Assembly (NCBI RefSeq): GCF_003710825.1
Contig: NZ_RHHQ01000004.1
Location: 186,001 to 250,000, forward strand
DNA length: 64,000 nt
Source: Brevibacillus fluminis
GTDB lineage: Bacteria; Bacillota; Bacilli; Brevibacillales; Brevibacillaceae
Reading direction: 5' to 3'
Translations under genes and position numbers: made by a program
Shown here: positions 1-9,297 of the stretch, in pieces
Position numbering within the stretch: position 1 is the stretch's first letter
How the letters are laid out: the number at the start of each line of letters is the position of its first letter
The notes under the pieces: model-generated
Told to the model about the DNA's origin: nothing
What the model saw: only the letters and a program-made list of their open reading frames with translations
The model's database searches: none

Positions 1-579
1 GCCGAATTGGGTCAAATCTTTTCCGTATTCATCGCTCCGCTTATTCGTTAACGGAGAGTGGAATTGATGGATCAAGTAGCCATGGGCGCCATGAAGCTCG
101 ATCGTATCCACACCCGCTTGCACCGCGCGACGCACCGCTTTACGGAATTTTTCGACCATCTCTTGAACTTCTTCTGTCGTCAGCGCGCGGGGTGTCTTCG
201 ATTTTTCATCAAATGGCACAGCGGATGGTGCTACCGGAACAGCCGCATCTTCTGCTTTGCGCCCTGCATGGGCAATCTGGATGCCCACTTTCGCACCATG
301 GCGATGGCAAGCTTCGACGATACGAGCCAAGGCCGGGATGTGCTCGTCTGACCACAGTCCCAAATCGTAGTCACTGATGCGACCGTCCGGTTCGACATCG
401 GTCATCTCGATGATGATCAGCCCTGTACCTCCGATTGCTCGGCTAACATAGTGTGTATAATGCCAATCATTCGCGATCCCATCCTTCTCCGTTACGGAGT
501 ATTGGCACATTGGCGGCATCACGACGCGATTTTTCAAGTCCAATCCTTTGAGGCTATACGGGGTGAATAAATCCAACAT
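1..579 (-). CDS. namA: NADPH dehydrogenase NamA, old yellow enzyme family (C-terminal part outside window)
   Basis: The first 193 codons of an FMN-dependent ene-reductase of the YqjM/NamA type; the gene continues past the left edge. Such cytosolic enzymes use NADPH to reduce activated C=C bonds in enones, quinones and nitro compounds, often as a response to electrophile stress. Translation begins MLDLFTPYSLKGLDLKNR and shows PPMCQYS near residue 25 (the Cys that tunes FMN in YqjM), IQIAHAGRKA near residue 100, and HGAHGYLIHQF near residue 165, which carries the His pair and Tyr of the active site. The start is set by GGAGAG about 7 nt upstream. Nothing upstream is co-oriented within a short distance, so it is probably monocistronic. 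The family call is firm; the physiological substrate is unknown. Confidence 0.93.
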   Translation of the reverse strand, partial: MLDLFTPYSLKGLDLKNRVVMPPMCQYSVTEKDGIANDWHYTHYVSRAIGGTGLIIIEMTDVEPDGRISDYDLGLWSDEHIPALARIVEACHRHGAKVGIQIAHAGRKAEDAAVPVAPSAVPFDEKSKTPRALTTEEVQEMVEKFRKAVRRAVQAGVDTIELHGAHGYLIHQFHSPLTNKRSDEYGKDLTQFG

Positions 580-612
580 GGAAATCTCTCCTTTTTCTCT
601 CAAGCGGTATTC

Positions 613-683
613 GTCCATACAAATGTATGCACATGCATTTATATAACCGAAAAAAATTACATGCATACGCATGCATTTATGAT
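613..683. promoter_or_regulatory. Twin 16-bp palindromes upstream of namA
   Basis: Two near-identical palindromes, ATGTATGCACATGCAT (623-638) and ATGCATACGCATGCAT (661-676), lie 38 bp centre to centre in front of namA. Both fit ATGYATRYGCATRCAT with one deviation at most per half-site. This is the expected look of a dimeric repressor or activator site pair, for example MarR, TetR or HxlR family. No such regulator gene is visible in the window, so the binding protein is unknown. Confidence 0.6.
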
Positions 684-751
684 AACGGATTTGATTGATT
701 TCGTCAATTCGTCCGAAATAGCAGCCTTACCCTCTGGTGTCTGCCACTGGA

Positions 752-786
752 AAAAACCTTCCTCTGTCGTTATGAGGAAGGTTTTT
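752..786 (-). terminator. Rho-independent terminator of the 55-aa gene
   Basis: A perfect 13-bp stem, arms 752-764 and 774-786, with a 9-nt loop. On the minus strand it is followed by a T run and sits 16 nt after the stop of the small ORF. A T-rich tail on the plus side means it could work in both directions. Confidence 0.85.
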
Positions 787-802
787 GTTTCTTAATTCCT
801 TA

Positions 803-970
803 TTATCCCAATTCATTGGTTCGCTCACCTTGCTTTTCGCTTGAAACGGTGCCGCTTCCCGCAAATTGGTCCAGCTTATGTTCTTTTTTTGTCAACGAAT
901 ACCCGTGCATATTGCTTCCGTTATAGCCCATCTCTTGTTTTTCATTTTTCTCTTCGTTTCCAAGTGCCAT
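803..970 (-). CDS. Small hydrophilic protein of 55 residues, unknown function
   Basis: An ORF of 55 codons starting MALGNEEKNEKQEMGYNGSN and ending GERTNELG. It has a strong GGAGGTG ribosome binding site about 10 nt before the ATG and a strong terminator directly after the stop, which argues that it is a real gene. The product is charged and rich in Glu, Lys, Gly, Asn and Ser. It has no hydrophobic segment, no signal peptide and no Cys. I do not recognise the family. Small, soluble, Gly/Ser/Asn-rich proteins are common among spore-associated proteins of Bacillales, but nothing in the sequence proves that role. It lies downstream of the S9 peptidase gene in the same direction, separated by 76 nt, with no clear terminator between them. 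Confidence 0.72.
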   Translation of the reverse strand: MALGNEEKNEKQEMGYNGSNMHGYSLTKKEHKLDQFAGSGTVSSEKQGERTNELG

Positions 971-1046
971 GCTTCTTTCACCTCCGTGCTTATTATCACC
1001 CTAAAATCGGAAAAGACCTCTCTCTTCGCAAACCGCGCGTTATAGT

Positions 1047-3062
1047 TCATTCCTGTTCATTTTGATCCCCACTCTCCCTCAGATAGCGGTTCATCCACTG
1101 CAGTATCTCGACCATGCGCCGCCGCCGGTGGGCCGGCTTGCCCGAGCGGGACAGCTCGTGGTTCTCACCGTGGAAGACGCACATGCGGGCCTCGACTCCA
1201 TGAAGGCGCAGCGCGGTGTACATCTGGTAGCCCTCCGGAATCCAGCAACGATAATCCTCGTCTGAGTGGATGAACAGCGTGGGGGTCTTCACCTTGTCCG
1301 CATATCTCAGCGGGGAGTGCTCCCACAGCTTTTCGGGATTCTTCCACGCATCCGCCTGCATCTGATCCGTGCCGAAGTAGTAGCCGATGTCGCTGATGTA
1401 GGTGAAGCTGAACCAATTGGAGATGGAGCGCTGGGAGCAAGCGCAGCGGAAGCGGTTGGTGTGGCCGATGATCCAGTTGGTCATGAAGCCGCCGTAGGAA
1501 CCGCCGGTCACGCCGAGGCGCGCGCTGTCGATGGCGGGATAGACCCGCAGCATCTCGTCCAGGAACTGCATCAAATTTTTATAGTCGATTCCACCATATT
1601 TTCCCCGAATGTCTGCAAAGGCGTCTCCCCTGCCGTCGCTGCCCCGGGGATTGCAGTAGAGAACGACGTAGCCCTGCGCCGCCCATACCTGCATCTCGTG
1701 GAAATATTCATCGCCAAATGCAGTCTTGGGTCCGCCATGGATGTGCAGGATTGCAGGATATCGCTTCTCCGGGCTGTAATCCTGCGGTAGAAGGGCCCAG
1801 CCATCGAAGACGAAGCCCTCCTGGTCCGTGATGGTGTGATGTACCGGCGTTGCGTGCCATATGTTCTCATACGCCGCCTCATTGTAGCCGGAGAGACGCT
1901 CCAACACGCCTTCCTCTAGTGCATAAAGCTCCTGCAGGCGCTGTCCGGCCAAGGAAATGCAGCGGATCGTGTCGCCGCTGATGTCGAAGCAGTCCATGCT
2001 GCCGGCCTCGTCATACACCGCCTCGATTGTTCCACTGTCCAGATGCATGCGGTAAAGGCCACACACATATCCCAGCAGGGAGGTAAAATACAGGTGCTCA
2101 CCCTGGGCTTTGAGGATTGTTCCACCGCCCAGACGGCAATCGCTGTTCACCGGCAAGCCGATGGTGGCGTCGTGCCCTGCCAGCAGGTGGATAAAGCCGC
2201 TTGGCCGGTCAACACGATAGAAGCCGCCGTTTTCCTTGAGCCCATAGTCTGCCCCCTCCGCACCGCTGAACAGAAGCTCGCCATCAGCGTATGTCACGCC
2301 CCTGATGTGGAATCGCCCAACGGAAAGCCGTGTGGTCGTCCCCAGTACGCGATCATACTCCCACAGTGTGGCCTTCTCAGAGTAGATGCCGTTCATTTCC
2401 CTGCCCGCGCCGGCGATGTACCGCCCGCAGGACGAAAGGGCATACAGCTCCACCTCCTGGTAGGCAGCGCTGACCATCGAAAGCGTATTCGCGGCCTCGT
2501 CGTACAGGTAAAGGGCTCGGCGCAGGCCGTTTGTAAATCCCCGGCCGTTGGACCAGAAGGGAACCTCGTCGATGATCTGGTAATCGCGGTCTTTGCGCAG
2601 CGCGGCGAGCCGCACCTCCTTTTCGTTGGGCTCCAGCCCATCCACTGCCGGGCGGTTCCTATCATATTCCCCCAGCACCAGCCAGTGGCCCTTTTCCACC
2701 GGGCGGATCTCCATGACGCTCATCCCCAGTTCGAAGGCGAATACCGCCTCACCGCCATGGATGCAAAGGCGATAGAAGCGGGTGAACACCTCGCCTCGTT
2801 CCTTACGGGCGCGGTCCTTTTCGCAGCGTTCGGCGGCAAAGAGTAGCGTATCCGCATCCTCCCAGGCAAAGAGCTTCTGCCTGCCGGTCTCAGCCAGCCG
2901 AAGCAGCTTGCCGTCGGCGCTGCACAGCCACAGCTCATGTCGGTAACCATTGTCATCCTTGGCCTGTGACACAATATGGGCTGACTGCCCTCCTGCAGGG
3001 GAAAACTTCAGCTGCGAGAGGAACCGGTACTGCATGATATCATCAATGCCTGGACTCTTCAT
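1047..3062 (-). CDS. S9 family peptidase, acylaminoacyl-peptidase-like
   Basis: A 671-residue serine peptidase of the prolyl oligopeptidase clan. The N-terminal ~400 residues form a degenerate beta-propeller; the C-terminal alpha/beta-hydrolase domain carries the nucleophile in VTGGSYGGFMTNW, an Asp in FIHSDEDYR and the His in GENHELSRSGKPAHRRRR. There is no signal peptide, so it should act in the cytosol on short peptides delivered by the importer encoded just upstream. The start is fixed by AAGGAGGCGAC before the ATG. It is the last of a minus-strand series of closely spaced genes (56 nt after the DPP-like gene). One hand-counted line (1441-1500) has 37 G+C in 60 bases, clearly richer than most core genes here. 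It could be a dipeptidyl or an acylaminoacyl peptidase; sequence alone does not decide. Confidence 0.9.
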   Translation of the reverse strand: MKSPGIDDIMQYRFLSQLKFSPAGGQSAHIVSQAKDDNGYRHELWLCSADGKLLRLAETGRQKLFAWEDADTLLFAAERCEKDRARKERGEVFTRFYRLCIHGGEAVFAFELGMSVMEIRPVEKGHWLVLGEYDRNRPAVDGLEPNEKEVRLAALRKDRDYQIIDEVPFWSNGRGFTNGLRRALYLYDEAANTLSMVSAAYQEVELYALSSCGRYIAGAGREMNGIYSEKATLWEYDRVLGTTTRLSVGRFHIRGVTYADGELLFSGAEGADYGLKENGGFYRVDRPSGFIHLLAGHDATIGLPVNSDCRLGGGTILKAQGEHLYFTSLLGYVCGLYRMHLDSGTIEAVYDEAGSMDCFDISGDTIRCISLAGQRLQELYALEEGVLERLSGYNEAAYENIWHATPVHHTITDQEGFVFDGWALLPQDYSPEKRYPAILHIHGGPKTAFGDEYFHEMQVWAAQGYVVLYCNPRGSDGRGDAFADIRGKYGGIDYKNLMQFLDEMLRVYPAIDSARLGVTGGSYGGFMTNWIIGHTNRFRCACSQRSISNWFSFTYISDIGYYFGTDQMQADAWKNPEKLWEHSPLRYADKVKTPTLFIHSDEDYRCWIPEGYQMYTALRLHGVEARMCVFHGENHELSRSGKPAHRRRRMVEILQWMNRYLRESGDQNEQE

Positions 3063-3118
3063 AAGGGCGTCGCCTCCTTGTCTAATAAAAACACATCAAT
3101 TTCATGTGTTTTTCTCTT

Positions 3119-5416
3119 TCAATTGCCCTCTTGTTCCATCGTAAAATTTCTTGGCGGCTCTTCCCCCAATAAATGACGAACAAAATAATCCCACCTGCGC
3201 CGCGTGACATAGGGATGCTGATCGAGGAAGTGGCTGCCGTTGGGATAGAGCAGCATATCAAAATCCTTGTTTTCACGGATCAGGGCTGCTGCCAGCTGAA
3301 TGGTTGCCGAAGGATGCACATTGTCGTCCATATCGCCATGGATCAGCAGCAAGCGCCCCTCCAAATTTCCGGCAAAGTTGTGGTTTGCCTGATTGTGATA
3401 CGCCACCTCCGAATAGGGACCTACCCAGCGGTCACCCCAATGCGTATGGTACTTTGCCTGATCGTGGTCGCCACAGAGGGATACCCCCACTTTAAAAAAA
3501 TCGGGAAATTGTAGCATTGCACGCACTGTGGCGTAGCCGCCTCCCGAGCTGCCCCATATACCGACTCTGTCGATGTCGACCCACCGATATTGCTCCGCAA
3601 GCTGTCGCAGAGCGCACACATGATCCTCGATGCCGCAGCATTCCTCTGGCTTGCCATAGGCCATATCGTGTATCGCCTTTTTGCGAAGCGGGGTTGCCAG
3701 GCCATCGACAATCATGCCGATAAACCCAAGCTGGGCTAAGCTTTGCAGGCCTCCCATGGGGTCCATATCCATAACCTCGTGGAACTGAAACGCCTTTGGC
3801 GTATTGATGCGTTGGCTTCCGCCGTAAATATAGTCCACAACTGGATACTTTTTATTGGGATCAAAGCCGAAGGGCTTAACAATGATACCGTAGATGGGCG
3901 TGACCCCATCCCGGGCCAATACCCGGAACGGTTCGGGCTCTATGTACCCTTTTTCCACAAGGCGGCTGATATCCGCTTCGGCAACCTTTGTGATAGGCGT
4001 ACCGTCTGGCCGACATACAAACGTTTCAGGCACAGCTTGAACGGTGGAATAGGTGTCGATAAAATAGCTCCCGTCAGGGCTGAACCGAGGAAGGTGTTCG
4101 GCGGTTTGCTCGCTGATTCTTGTCAATTGTCCACTATCGAGATTCACCGCATATAAAAGCTGATAATATGGATCGATACCGGACTCCCGGCCGGAGGCGG
4201 TAAAATACAGCGTCCTTGAATTCTTATTGTAGTGCCTCATTCGCCGGGCTGTATAAGGTCCCGGGGTCAGGTCGCGCTTGATCCTGCCGTCTGCGGCGTC
4301 AATGAGAAATAGGGAGGCGCATTCGTCTCTCTCAAGCAGCCAGATCAGCTCCTCACTTTCCGGCAGGTAAAGAAGCCCCGGATCGTTGAATGCCTCCTGT
4401 GAGGCAAATCCAAAGTATTCTGTAAATCCGAAGGTTTCATAAATCTGTTCAGCGGCTATGCGCGCGGTACAGGCTTCCATGTCAATCAGGACAGCCTGCG
4501 CTTTCTTAAAGTAGCGGTCATAGCGTACAAGGTACGCTGTCTTGCCATCTTCTGTCCATTTCAACTGGTCGTTTTTCGCATCGAACATCGCCTGCGAAAA
4601 AAGAGTCAGGGGCTGTCCATCCAGCAAAACAGGCCGGAAACGTTTGCTCTCCACATCTACCACATAAACATGCGCCGTCAAGATTTCCGCGTCCGCCGGC
4701 ATGGAGTAGGGATAGCTGACTTCGACCGGAGCGGGGGTTTTGCTCAATGGCTCCGATTGTATCAAATGCATCCGACTGATCCCGCGGGTATCCGTTCGGT
4801 AGGTCAGAAAGCGTTTGGAATCCGGCGACCACTTCAACCCAAGGGGCAAAATCCTCGGCTCTTTGCTGATCAGCTTTTCGCTAATCATTTGGTACCTGCG
4901 TGCGTAGGGCTGCAAATCGCTGCCGTCAGTGGTCAGTTGTGTGGTTTTCCCCGCACAATTGTCCCTGCAAAAGATGTTGCCCTCGTCCGTGTAGACTGAA
5001 TACCTAAAATCGGGAGAGGTTGCTTCATATTGATCATAGAGCGGATATTCCAGCTTTTTGACAATGCCGCCTTTCAGCTCATAGCAAAACTCACCCTTCT
5101 CCCCGTTTATGGAGAAGTACATGGTTTGCCCGTCAACCCGATGGATCGTCACGGGCAACTCCAATGGCTTCGCATTCTCATACCAGACACCGAGCGCCCC
5201 AGCGAATGCCACATGGTCGAAAAGCCTGTACAGAGCCATATCCTCATGCACGTAACGCATATATTCCGTCCCTATCCCATCGCAGGTCGGTACGTCTTTG
5301 GCAAACCAGAAATCCCGACTCCCCATGATCCAGTGCTCTGTTACGCGCTCGTTCAGAACGTGTTTTTTTCTGTTGGCAGAATAGATCCTTGCCGCTCGCT
5401 TATATGCTTCAAGCAC
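3119..5416 (-). CDS. S9B dipeptidyl-peptidase IV-like serine peptidase
   Basis: A 765-residue S9B-type peptidase: an N-terminal DPPIV beta-propeller of about 480 residues and a C-terminal hydrolase domain. The nucleophile elbow is GIWGSSGGGYATVR, the acid lies in LIHGDMDDNVHP and the His in YPNGSHFLDQHPYVTRRRWDYF. DPPIV-type enzymes remove N-terminal dipeptides, typically X-Pro or X-Ala. No export signal is visible. Translation starts at a GTG with GGAGGTG five nt upstream; the first residues are MLEAYKRAARIYSANRK. It follows the importer ATPase gene by 41 nt and precedes a second S9 peptidase, so the two probably process imported oligopeptides together. The family is sure; specificity is inferred. 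Confidence 0.92.
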   Translation of the reverse strand: MLEAYKRAARIYSANRKKHVLNERVTEHWIMGSRDFWFAKDVPTCDGIGTEYMRYVHEDMALYRLFDHVAFAGALGVWYENAKPLELPVTIHRVDGQTMYFSINGEKGEFCYELKGGIVKKLEYPLYDQYEATSPDFRYSVYTDEGNIFCRDNCAGKTTQLTTDGSDLQPYARRYQMISEKLISKEPRILPLGLKWSPDSKRFLTYRTDTRGISRMHLIQSEPLSKTPAPVEVSYPYSMPADAEILTAHVYVVDVESKRFRPVLLDGQPLTLFSQAMFDAKNDQLKWTEDGKTAYLVRYDRYFKKAQAVLIDMEACTARIAAEQIYETFGFTEYFGFASQEAFNDPGLLYLPESEELIWLLERDECASLFLIDAADGRIKRDLTPGPYTARRMRHYNKNSRTLYFTASGRESGIDPYYQLLYAVNLDSGQLTRISEQTAEHLPRFSPDGSYFIDTYSTVQAVPETFVCRPDGTPITKVAEADISRLVEKGYIEPEPFRVLARDGVTPIYGIIVKPFGFDPNKKYPVVDYIYGGSQRINTPKAFQFHEVMDMDPMGGLQSLAQLGFIGMIVDGLATPLRKKAIHDMAYGKPEECCGIEDHVCALRQLAEQYRWVDIDRVGIWGSSGGGYATVRAMLQFPDFFKVGVSLCGDHDQAKYHTHWGDRWVGPYSEVAYHNQANHNFAGNLEGRLLLIHGDMDDNVHPSATIQLAAALIRENKDFDMLLYPNGSHFLDQHPYVTRRRWDYFVRHLLGEEPPRNFTMEQEGN

Positions 5417-5457
5417 TCCCCCACCTCCTGATCCAAAATTCTGCCAAAAGCTTCATA

Positions 5458-6426
5458 TTATACGCCGCCGTGTAACACGCATGACACATAATGCTCCCCA
5501 CCCATATCGCGCAGCGGGATGTCCTTTCCTGTACACTCAGCTTTCACATAAGGACACCTCGTGGCAAACCTGCAGCCGGGCTTCGGATTAATCGGGCTTG
5601 TCAGCTCTCCCTTAATAATCTCTGTCGGTGTTTCCCTGGCCTTTGCCGATGCGACGGGTATGGCGGAAATAAGCGCTTTTGTATAGGGATGTAGCGGATT
5701 TTCAAACAGCTCCCTGGAGGGGGCTCGCTCAATGCACTGACCGAGATACATAACAGCAATTTCTGTTGATATATGGCGCACAACGCTCAGGTTATGAGTG
5801 ATGAACAGATAGGTCAAGCCCAGGCTCTCCTGCAAATCCATCAGGAGATTGAGCACCTGCGCCTGGATCGACACATCCAGCGCGCTCACCGGCTCGTCGC
5901 ATACGATAAATTTGGGTTGCACCGCCAGGGCGCGGGCAATGCCGACGCGCTGGCGCCTTCCGCCGTCCAGCTCGTGGGGATAGCTATTTTCGAGCCGCCG
6001 GGACAGCCCAACGGTTTCCATAAGCTCCAGGACACGGTCCTCCCTTTGCTTCCTGTCCCCGATGATCCCGTTCACCAGCAGAGGCTCGGCAATGGTTTTC
6101 TTGATTGAATGGCGCGGGTTGATGGAGCTGTAGGGATCCTGAAAGATAATCTGCATCTCTTTGCGCAGCGCCTTGTATGTGCGGGCGTCACAGTTGGTGA
6201 TATCTTGTCCTTCAAAAAGGATCTGGCCGCCTGTCGCGGGTGCAAGCCCGAGGATCGTACGGCCAAGTGTTGTCTTGCCGCAGCCCGATTCACCCACGAT
6301 CCCCAAGGTGCTCCCCGCCTTTATCCGCAGGTCAACTGAGTCCACGGCATGAAGCTTGCCGCTTTCCACATTGAAATACTTTTGCAGCCCAATTGTCTCC
6401 AGCAAAATCGGATTAGCATTCCCCAT
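5458..6426 (-). CDS. Peptide ABC transporter ATP-binding protein, DppF/OppF type
   Basis: A 322-residue ATPase, the second of a pair that powers a Dpp/Opp-type importer. It shows Walker A GESGCGKTT, the Q-loop IFQDPYSS, a signature written LDGGRRQRVGIARAL instead of the usual LSGGQ, Walker B FIVCDEPVSALDVS and the switch ITHNL. The C-terminus has the oligopeptide/dipeptide transporter extension with the Cys cluster CRFATRCPYVKAEC. A longer in-frame ATG exists 21 nt upstream, but the ATG used here has GGAGGG at proper distance. It overlaps the partner ATPase gene by 14 nt, which suggests translational coupling. Confidence 0.93.
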   Translation of the reverse strand: MGNANPILLETIGLQKYFNVESGKLHAVDSVDLRIKAGSTLGIVGESGCGKTTLGRTILGLAPATGGQILFEGQDITNCDARTYKALRKEMQIIFQDPYSSINPRHSIKKTIAEPLLVNGIIGDRKQREDRVLELMETVGLSRRLENSYPHELDGGRRQRVGIARALAVQPKFIVCDEPVSALDVSIQAQVLNLLMDLQESLGLTYLFITHNLSVVRHISTEIAVMYLGQCIERAPSRELFENPLHPYTKALISAIPVASAKARETPTEIIKGELTSPINPKPGCRFATRCPYVKAECTGKDIPLRDMGGEHYVSCVLHGGV

Positions 6427-7420
6427 GGTATCCCTCCTCCGATGCAAAAACGTGGCATTTTACAGCATGAGTTCCATTGACGTAGGCCACCGGTAAATCG
6501 GTTTTGCATATATCCATGCAACGTGGGCATCGCGGATGGAACTTGCAGCCAGCGGGCAGGTCTGTCGGGTCAGGCAGCATGCCCTCAATTGGCCTCAGCC
6601 GTCTTACATTTCCGTATATATCCGGGATACTGCCAAACAGCCCCTCTGTATAGGGATGATGGCGTTCTCCGACAAAAAAGTCTTCAAAGGTGCCATATTC
6701 CACAATCTCCCCGCTATAGATCACCGCGACCTTATCGCAGGTTTTCGCGACGATGCCGAGGTCGTGGGTGATCATCAACATGCTCATATCCAAGCGTTGC
6801 TTGAGCTCTTCCATCATAGCTAGCACTTGGGCCTGAATCGTGACGTCAAGCGCGGTGGTGGGCTCGTCGGCGATCAGCAGCTCGGGGGAGCAGGCAAGCG
6901 CCATTGCAATCACGACACGCTGCTTCATTCCACCACTGAACTGGTGGGGGTATTCTTTTTTCCTTTCAGGCGGAATACCAACCAGCCCTAGTATTTCATC
7001 GATGCGCTCCCCAAGCGCCTTGGAATCCAGCTTATCGCCATTGTGCAGGAAAAGGGCTTCCTCGATTTGCTGTCCGATTGGAATGAAGGGATTCAGCGCA
7101 GTCATAGGGTCCTGGAATATCATAGAAACCCTTCCCCCCCTGATCGCCTGCATCTCCGTTTCGCCCAGCTCCAGCACCGGAACGCCGTCGAAGGTGACGG
7201 AGCCGTTCAGTATCCTACCAGTGCGTTCCGGAAGCAGTCGCAATATGGACAATGCGATGGTGGTCTTGCCAGCGCCGGTCTCCCCAACAAGTCCCAACGT
7301 TTCCTTGCGGCCAAGGCTCAGGCTGATGCCGTTGACCGCTTGCACCGTACTTTTGCCGCTGGTATAGACGACCTTAAGATCCTTGATTTCCAACAGATTG
7401 TTACTCTCCAACGACCACAC
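6413..7420 (-). CDS. Peptide ABC transporter ATP-binding protein, DppD/OppD type
   Basis: A 335-residue ATPase partner with Walker A GETGAGKTTIALSILR, MIFQDPMTALNP, signature FSGGMKQRVVIAMAL, Walker B LLIADEPTTALDVT and MITHDLG. The C-terminal peptide-transporter domain has CKFHPRCPRCMDIC. The start shown is the GTG just after AAGGGGGT; a TTG at 7411 has better spacing from that same ribosome site and would remove three residues. It begins four nt after the permease gene ends, consistent with one transcript for the whole importer. Confidence 0.93.
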   Translation of the reverse strand: MWSLESNNLLEIKDLKVVYTSGKSTVQAVNGISLSLGRKETLGLVGETGAGKTTIALSILRLLPERTGRILNGSVTFDGVPVLELGETEMQAIRGGRVSMIFQDPMTALNPFIPIGQQIEEALFLHNGDKLDSKALGERIDEILGLVGIPPERKKEYPHQFSGGMKQRVVIAMALACSPELLIADEPTTALDVTIQAQVLAMMEELKQRLDMSMLMITHDLGIVAKTCDKVAVIYSGEIVEYGTFEDFFVGERHHPYTEGLFGSIPDIYGNVRRLRPIEGMLPDPTDLPAGCKFHPRCPRCMDICKTDLPVAYVNGTHAVKCHVFASEEGYHGEC

Positions 7421-7424
7421 CCCC

Positions 7425-8294
7425 TTATTCCTTCAACCGGGGATCAAGCGCCTCGCTCAGGCCATCCCCTAACAGGTTGAAACTGACTGCTGTGAGTACA
7501 ATGGCCAATCCCGGAAAAACGACGATATGTGGGTTGGTGCGCATATACTTGAGCGCGTTGCTCAGCATAGCACCCCATTCCGGGTCCGGCGGCTGTATTC
7601 CCATCCCGATGAAGCTCAGTCCGGCGGCGGCCATGATCAGCCCAGCCACGTTCATGGAGGCGTTTACAATAATCAGCCCGATGGCGTTGGGCAGAGCGTG
7701 CACAAAAATCGCGCGCGCATTTGAGACGCCTATGGCCCGCGCTGCTTCAATGTAGTCCTGACCCACAACGGCGAGCACGATGGAGCGCACAATCCTGGCA
7801 AAGCTGGGGATGGACGAAATCGTGATTGCGATGATCAGGTTGCGGAATCCTACTCCGAGCACGGCGACAAGGCTGAGCGACAGCAAAATGCCCGGAATAC
7901 AGATGACGGCATCCAGAATAAAGGTGATGACCGCATCCACTTTTCCGCCGAAAAACGCAGACACTGCTCCCAGGATCGAGCCGAAAACCACTGAGAGAAT
8001 AGTGCAGATAATACCGAAGGCTAAGCTGTATCTGGCGCCGTAGAGGACGCGCACCAGGATATCGCGCCCCATATCATCCGTCCCGAAGGGGTGCCCAATG
8101 CTTGGCCTGAGCAGCCGCTGGGCGGGATTGGTTTCGATTACGGTGCTGTAGCTGACGGCAAACTCCGTTATGATCGCGGCAACGATGATGACAGCGATTA
8201 CAATGAGCCCAAACATCGCTGACTTGTTGCGCCTGAGCCGATGCCACATGTCTGCGGTGGGTGAAATCGGCTTTCCTACTGAGAGCTGTTTCAT
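7425..8294 (-). CDS. Peptide ABC transporter permease, DppC/OppC type
   Basis: A 289-residue inner-membrane permease. The N-terminal region has the OppC-type MWHRLRRNKSAMFGL segment followed by a first membrane span (IVIAVIIVAAIITEF). The BPD_transp_1 core includes a FGTDDMGRDILVRVLYGARYS stretch and an EAARAIGVSNARAIFVHALPNA coupling (EAA) loop, with five or six spans in total. An in-frame ATG at 8360 gives a longer protein but has no ribosome site; the ATG chosen here lies 12 nt after AAAGG and matches the usual N-terminus. It works with the DppB-type permease encoded 76 nt upstream. Confidence 0.9.
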   Translation of the reverse strand: MKQLSVGKPISPTADMWHRLRRNKSAMFGLIVIAVIIVAAIITEFAVSYSTVIETNPAQRLLRPSIGHPFGTDDMGRDILVRVLYGARYSLAFGIICTILSVVFGSILGAVSAFFGGKVDAVITFILDAVICIPGILLSLSLVAVLGVGFRNLIIAITISSIPSFARIVRSIVLAVVGQDYIEAARAIGVSNARAIFVHALPNAIGLIIVNASMNVAGLIMAAAGLSFIGMGIQPPDPEWGAMLSNALKYMRTNPHIVVFPGLAIVLTAVSFNLLGDGLSEALDPRLKE

Positions 8295-8370
8295 AGCAGT
8301 GATCATTCCTTTCCACTTTAAAAAATCTCGTCTCCCTGCCCACGCTAGGCCGGAAGACATTCATATCGCA

Positions 8371-9297
8371 TCAACCCAAGCGATTTTTCAGTCTCGGATC
8401 CACCACGGCCTGAATGATATCCACGGCAAGCATGATCAGCTTATACAACACCGCCAGAAAAATGGTGACGGCCATAATGACCGGGGTATCCTTCATATGC
8501 ACGGCTTTGATGATGATATTGCCAATGCCCGGAAGGCCGTAGATCATCTCGATAATCAGCGCTCCTCCAAGCAACCAGGCAAATGTCATCCCCAGTATGG
8601 TGATAATCGGCATCAGCGCGGGTTTGAGCGCATGGCGCATAATCACACGCAGCTTTCCTGCCCCCTTGGCCTTGGCTGTGCGGATATAGTCCTGCCGCAT
8701 CGTCTCCAGCATGGATGTTCGGATCAGCCGGGCCAGAAAAGCCGCGTTTGGCAGCGCAAGGGTGATGACCGGCAGCACATAATGCAGGGGGGTGCCAGCT
8801 CCCATCGAGGGTAGGATGCCGAGCCCCAGTGAAAAAATCAGGATGAGCACAAGTGCCAGGAAAAAACCCGGCACGGAAGCCAGCAGCAGCGCTGTGACGG
8901 TCAGGCTGTAGTCGAGGGCGCTGTATTGCTTGACTGCCGATACAATTCCTAGGGGAATGCCGATGATGGACATTGCAACAACCGCAAGCAGCGCAAGGGT
9001 GAGCGTCGTCGGGAACTTCGCAAGTATTTCCTCAAAGACGGGCCGCCCGCTGCGGTAGGAATTTCCAAAATCAAGCTTTGACACGTCCAGTAAATATGTT
9101 CCGAAACGTTCCAGCATCGGCCTGTCCATCCCAAGATCGTGATTCAACGCCGCGACCGCTTTCGCATCGGCGTCCTTCCCCAGGATAACGCGTCCGGGAT
9201 TTCCGGGAACAACGTTGAGAATGAAAAAGATGATGAAAATTACGACGATCAAGGTCGGTATAATGTGAAGAATTCTTCCCACTGTGTATCTCAGCAT
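8371..9297 (-). CDS. Peptide ABC transporter permease, DppB/OppB type
   Basis: A 308-residue permease with the OppB N-terminal pattern MLRYTVGRILHIIPTLIVVI, a long extracytoplasmic segment after the first span (VVPGNPGRVILGKDADAKAV), and the EAA-type loop DYIRTAKAKGAGKLRVIMRHALKPAL. The C-terminal DPRLKNRLG tail is standard. It starts inside the end of the preceding hydrolase gene (7-nt overlap) with GGAGGAG as ribosome site. It forms the channel with the DppC-type permease. Confidence 0.93.
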   Translation of the reverse strand: MLRYTVGRILHIIPTLIVVIFIIFFILNVVPGNPGRVILGKDADAKAVAALNHDLGMDRPMLERFGTYLLDVSKLDFGNSYRSGRPVFEEILAKFPTTLTLALLAVVAMSIIGIPLGIVSAVKQYSALDYSLTVTALLLASVPGFFLALVLILIFSLGLGILPSMGAGTPLHYVLPVITLALPNAAFLARLIRTSMLETMRQDYIRTAKAKGAGKLRVIMRHALKPALMPIITILGMTFAWLLGGALIIEMIYGLPGIGNIIIKAVHMKDTPVIMAVTIFLAVLYKLIMLAVDIIQAVVDPRLKNRLG

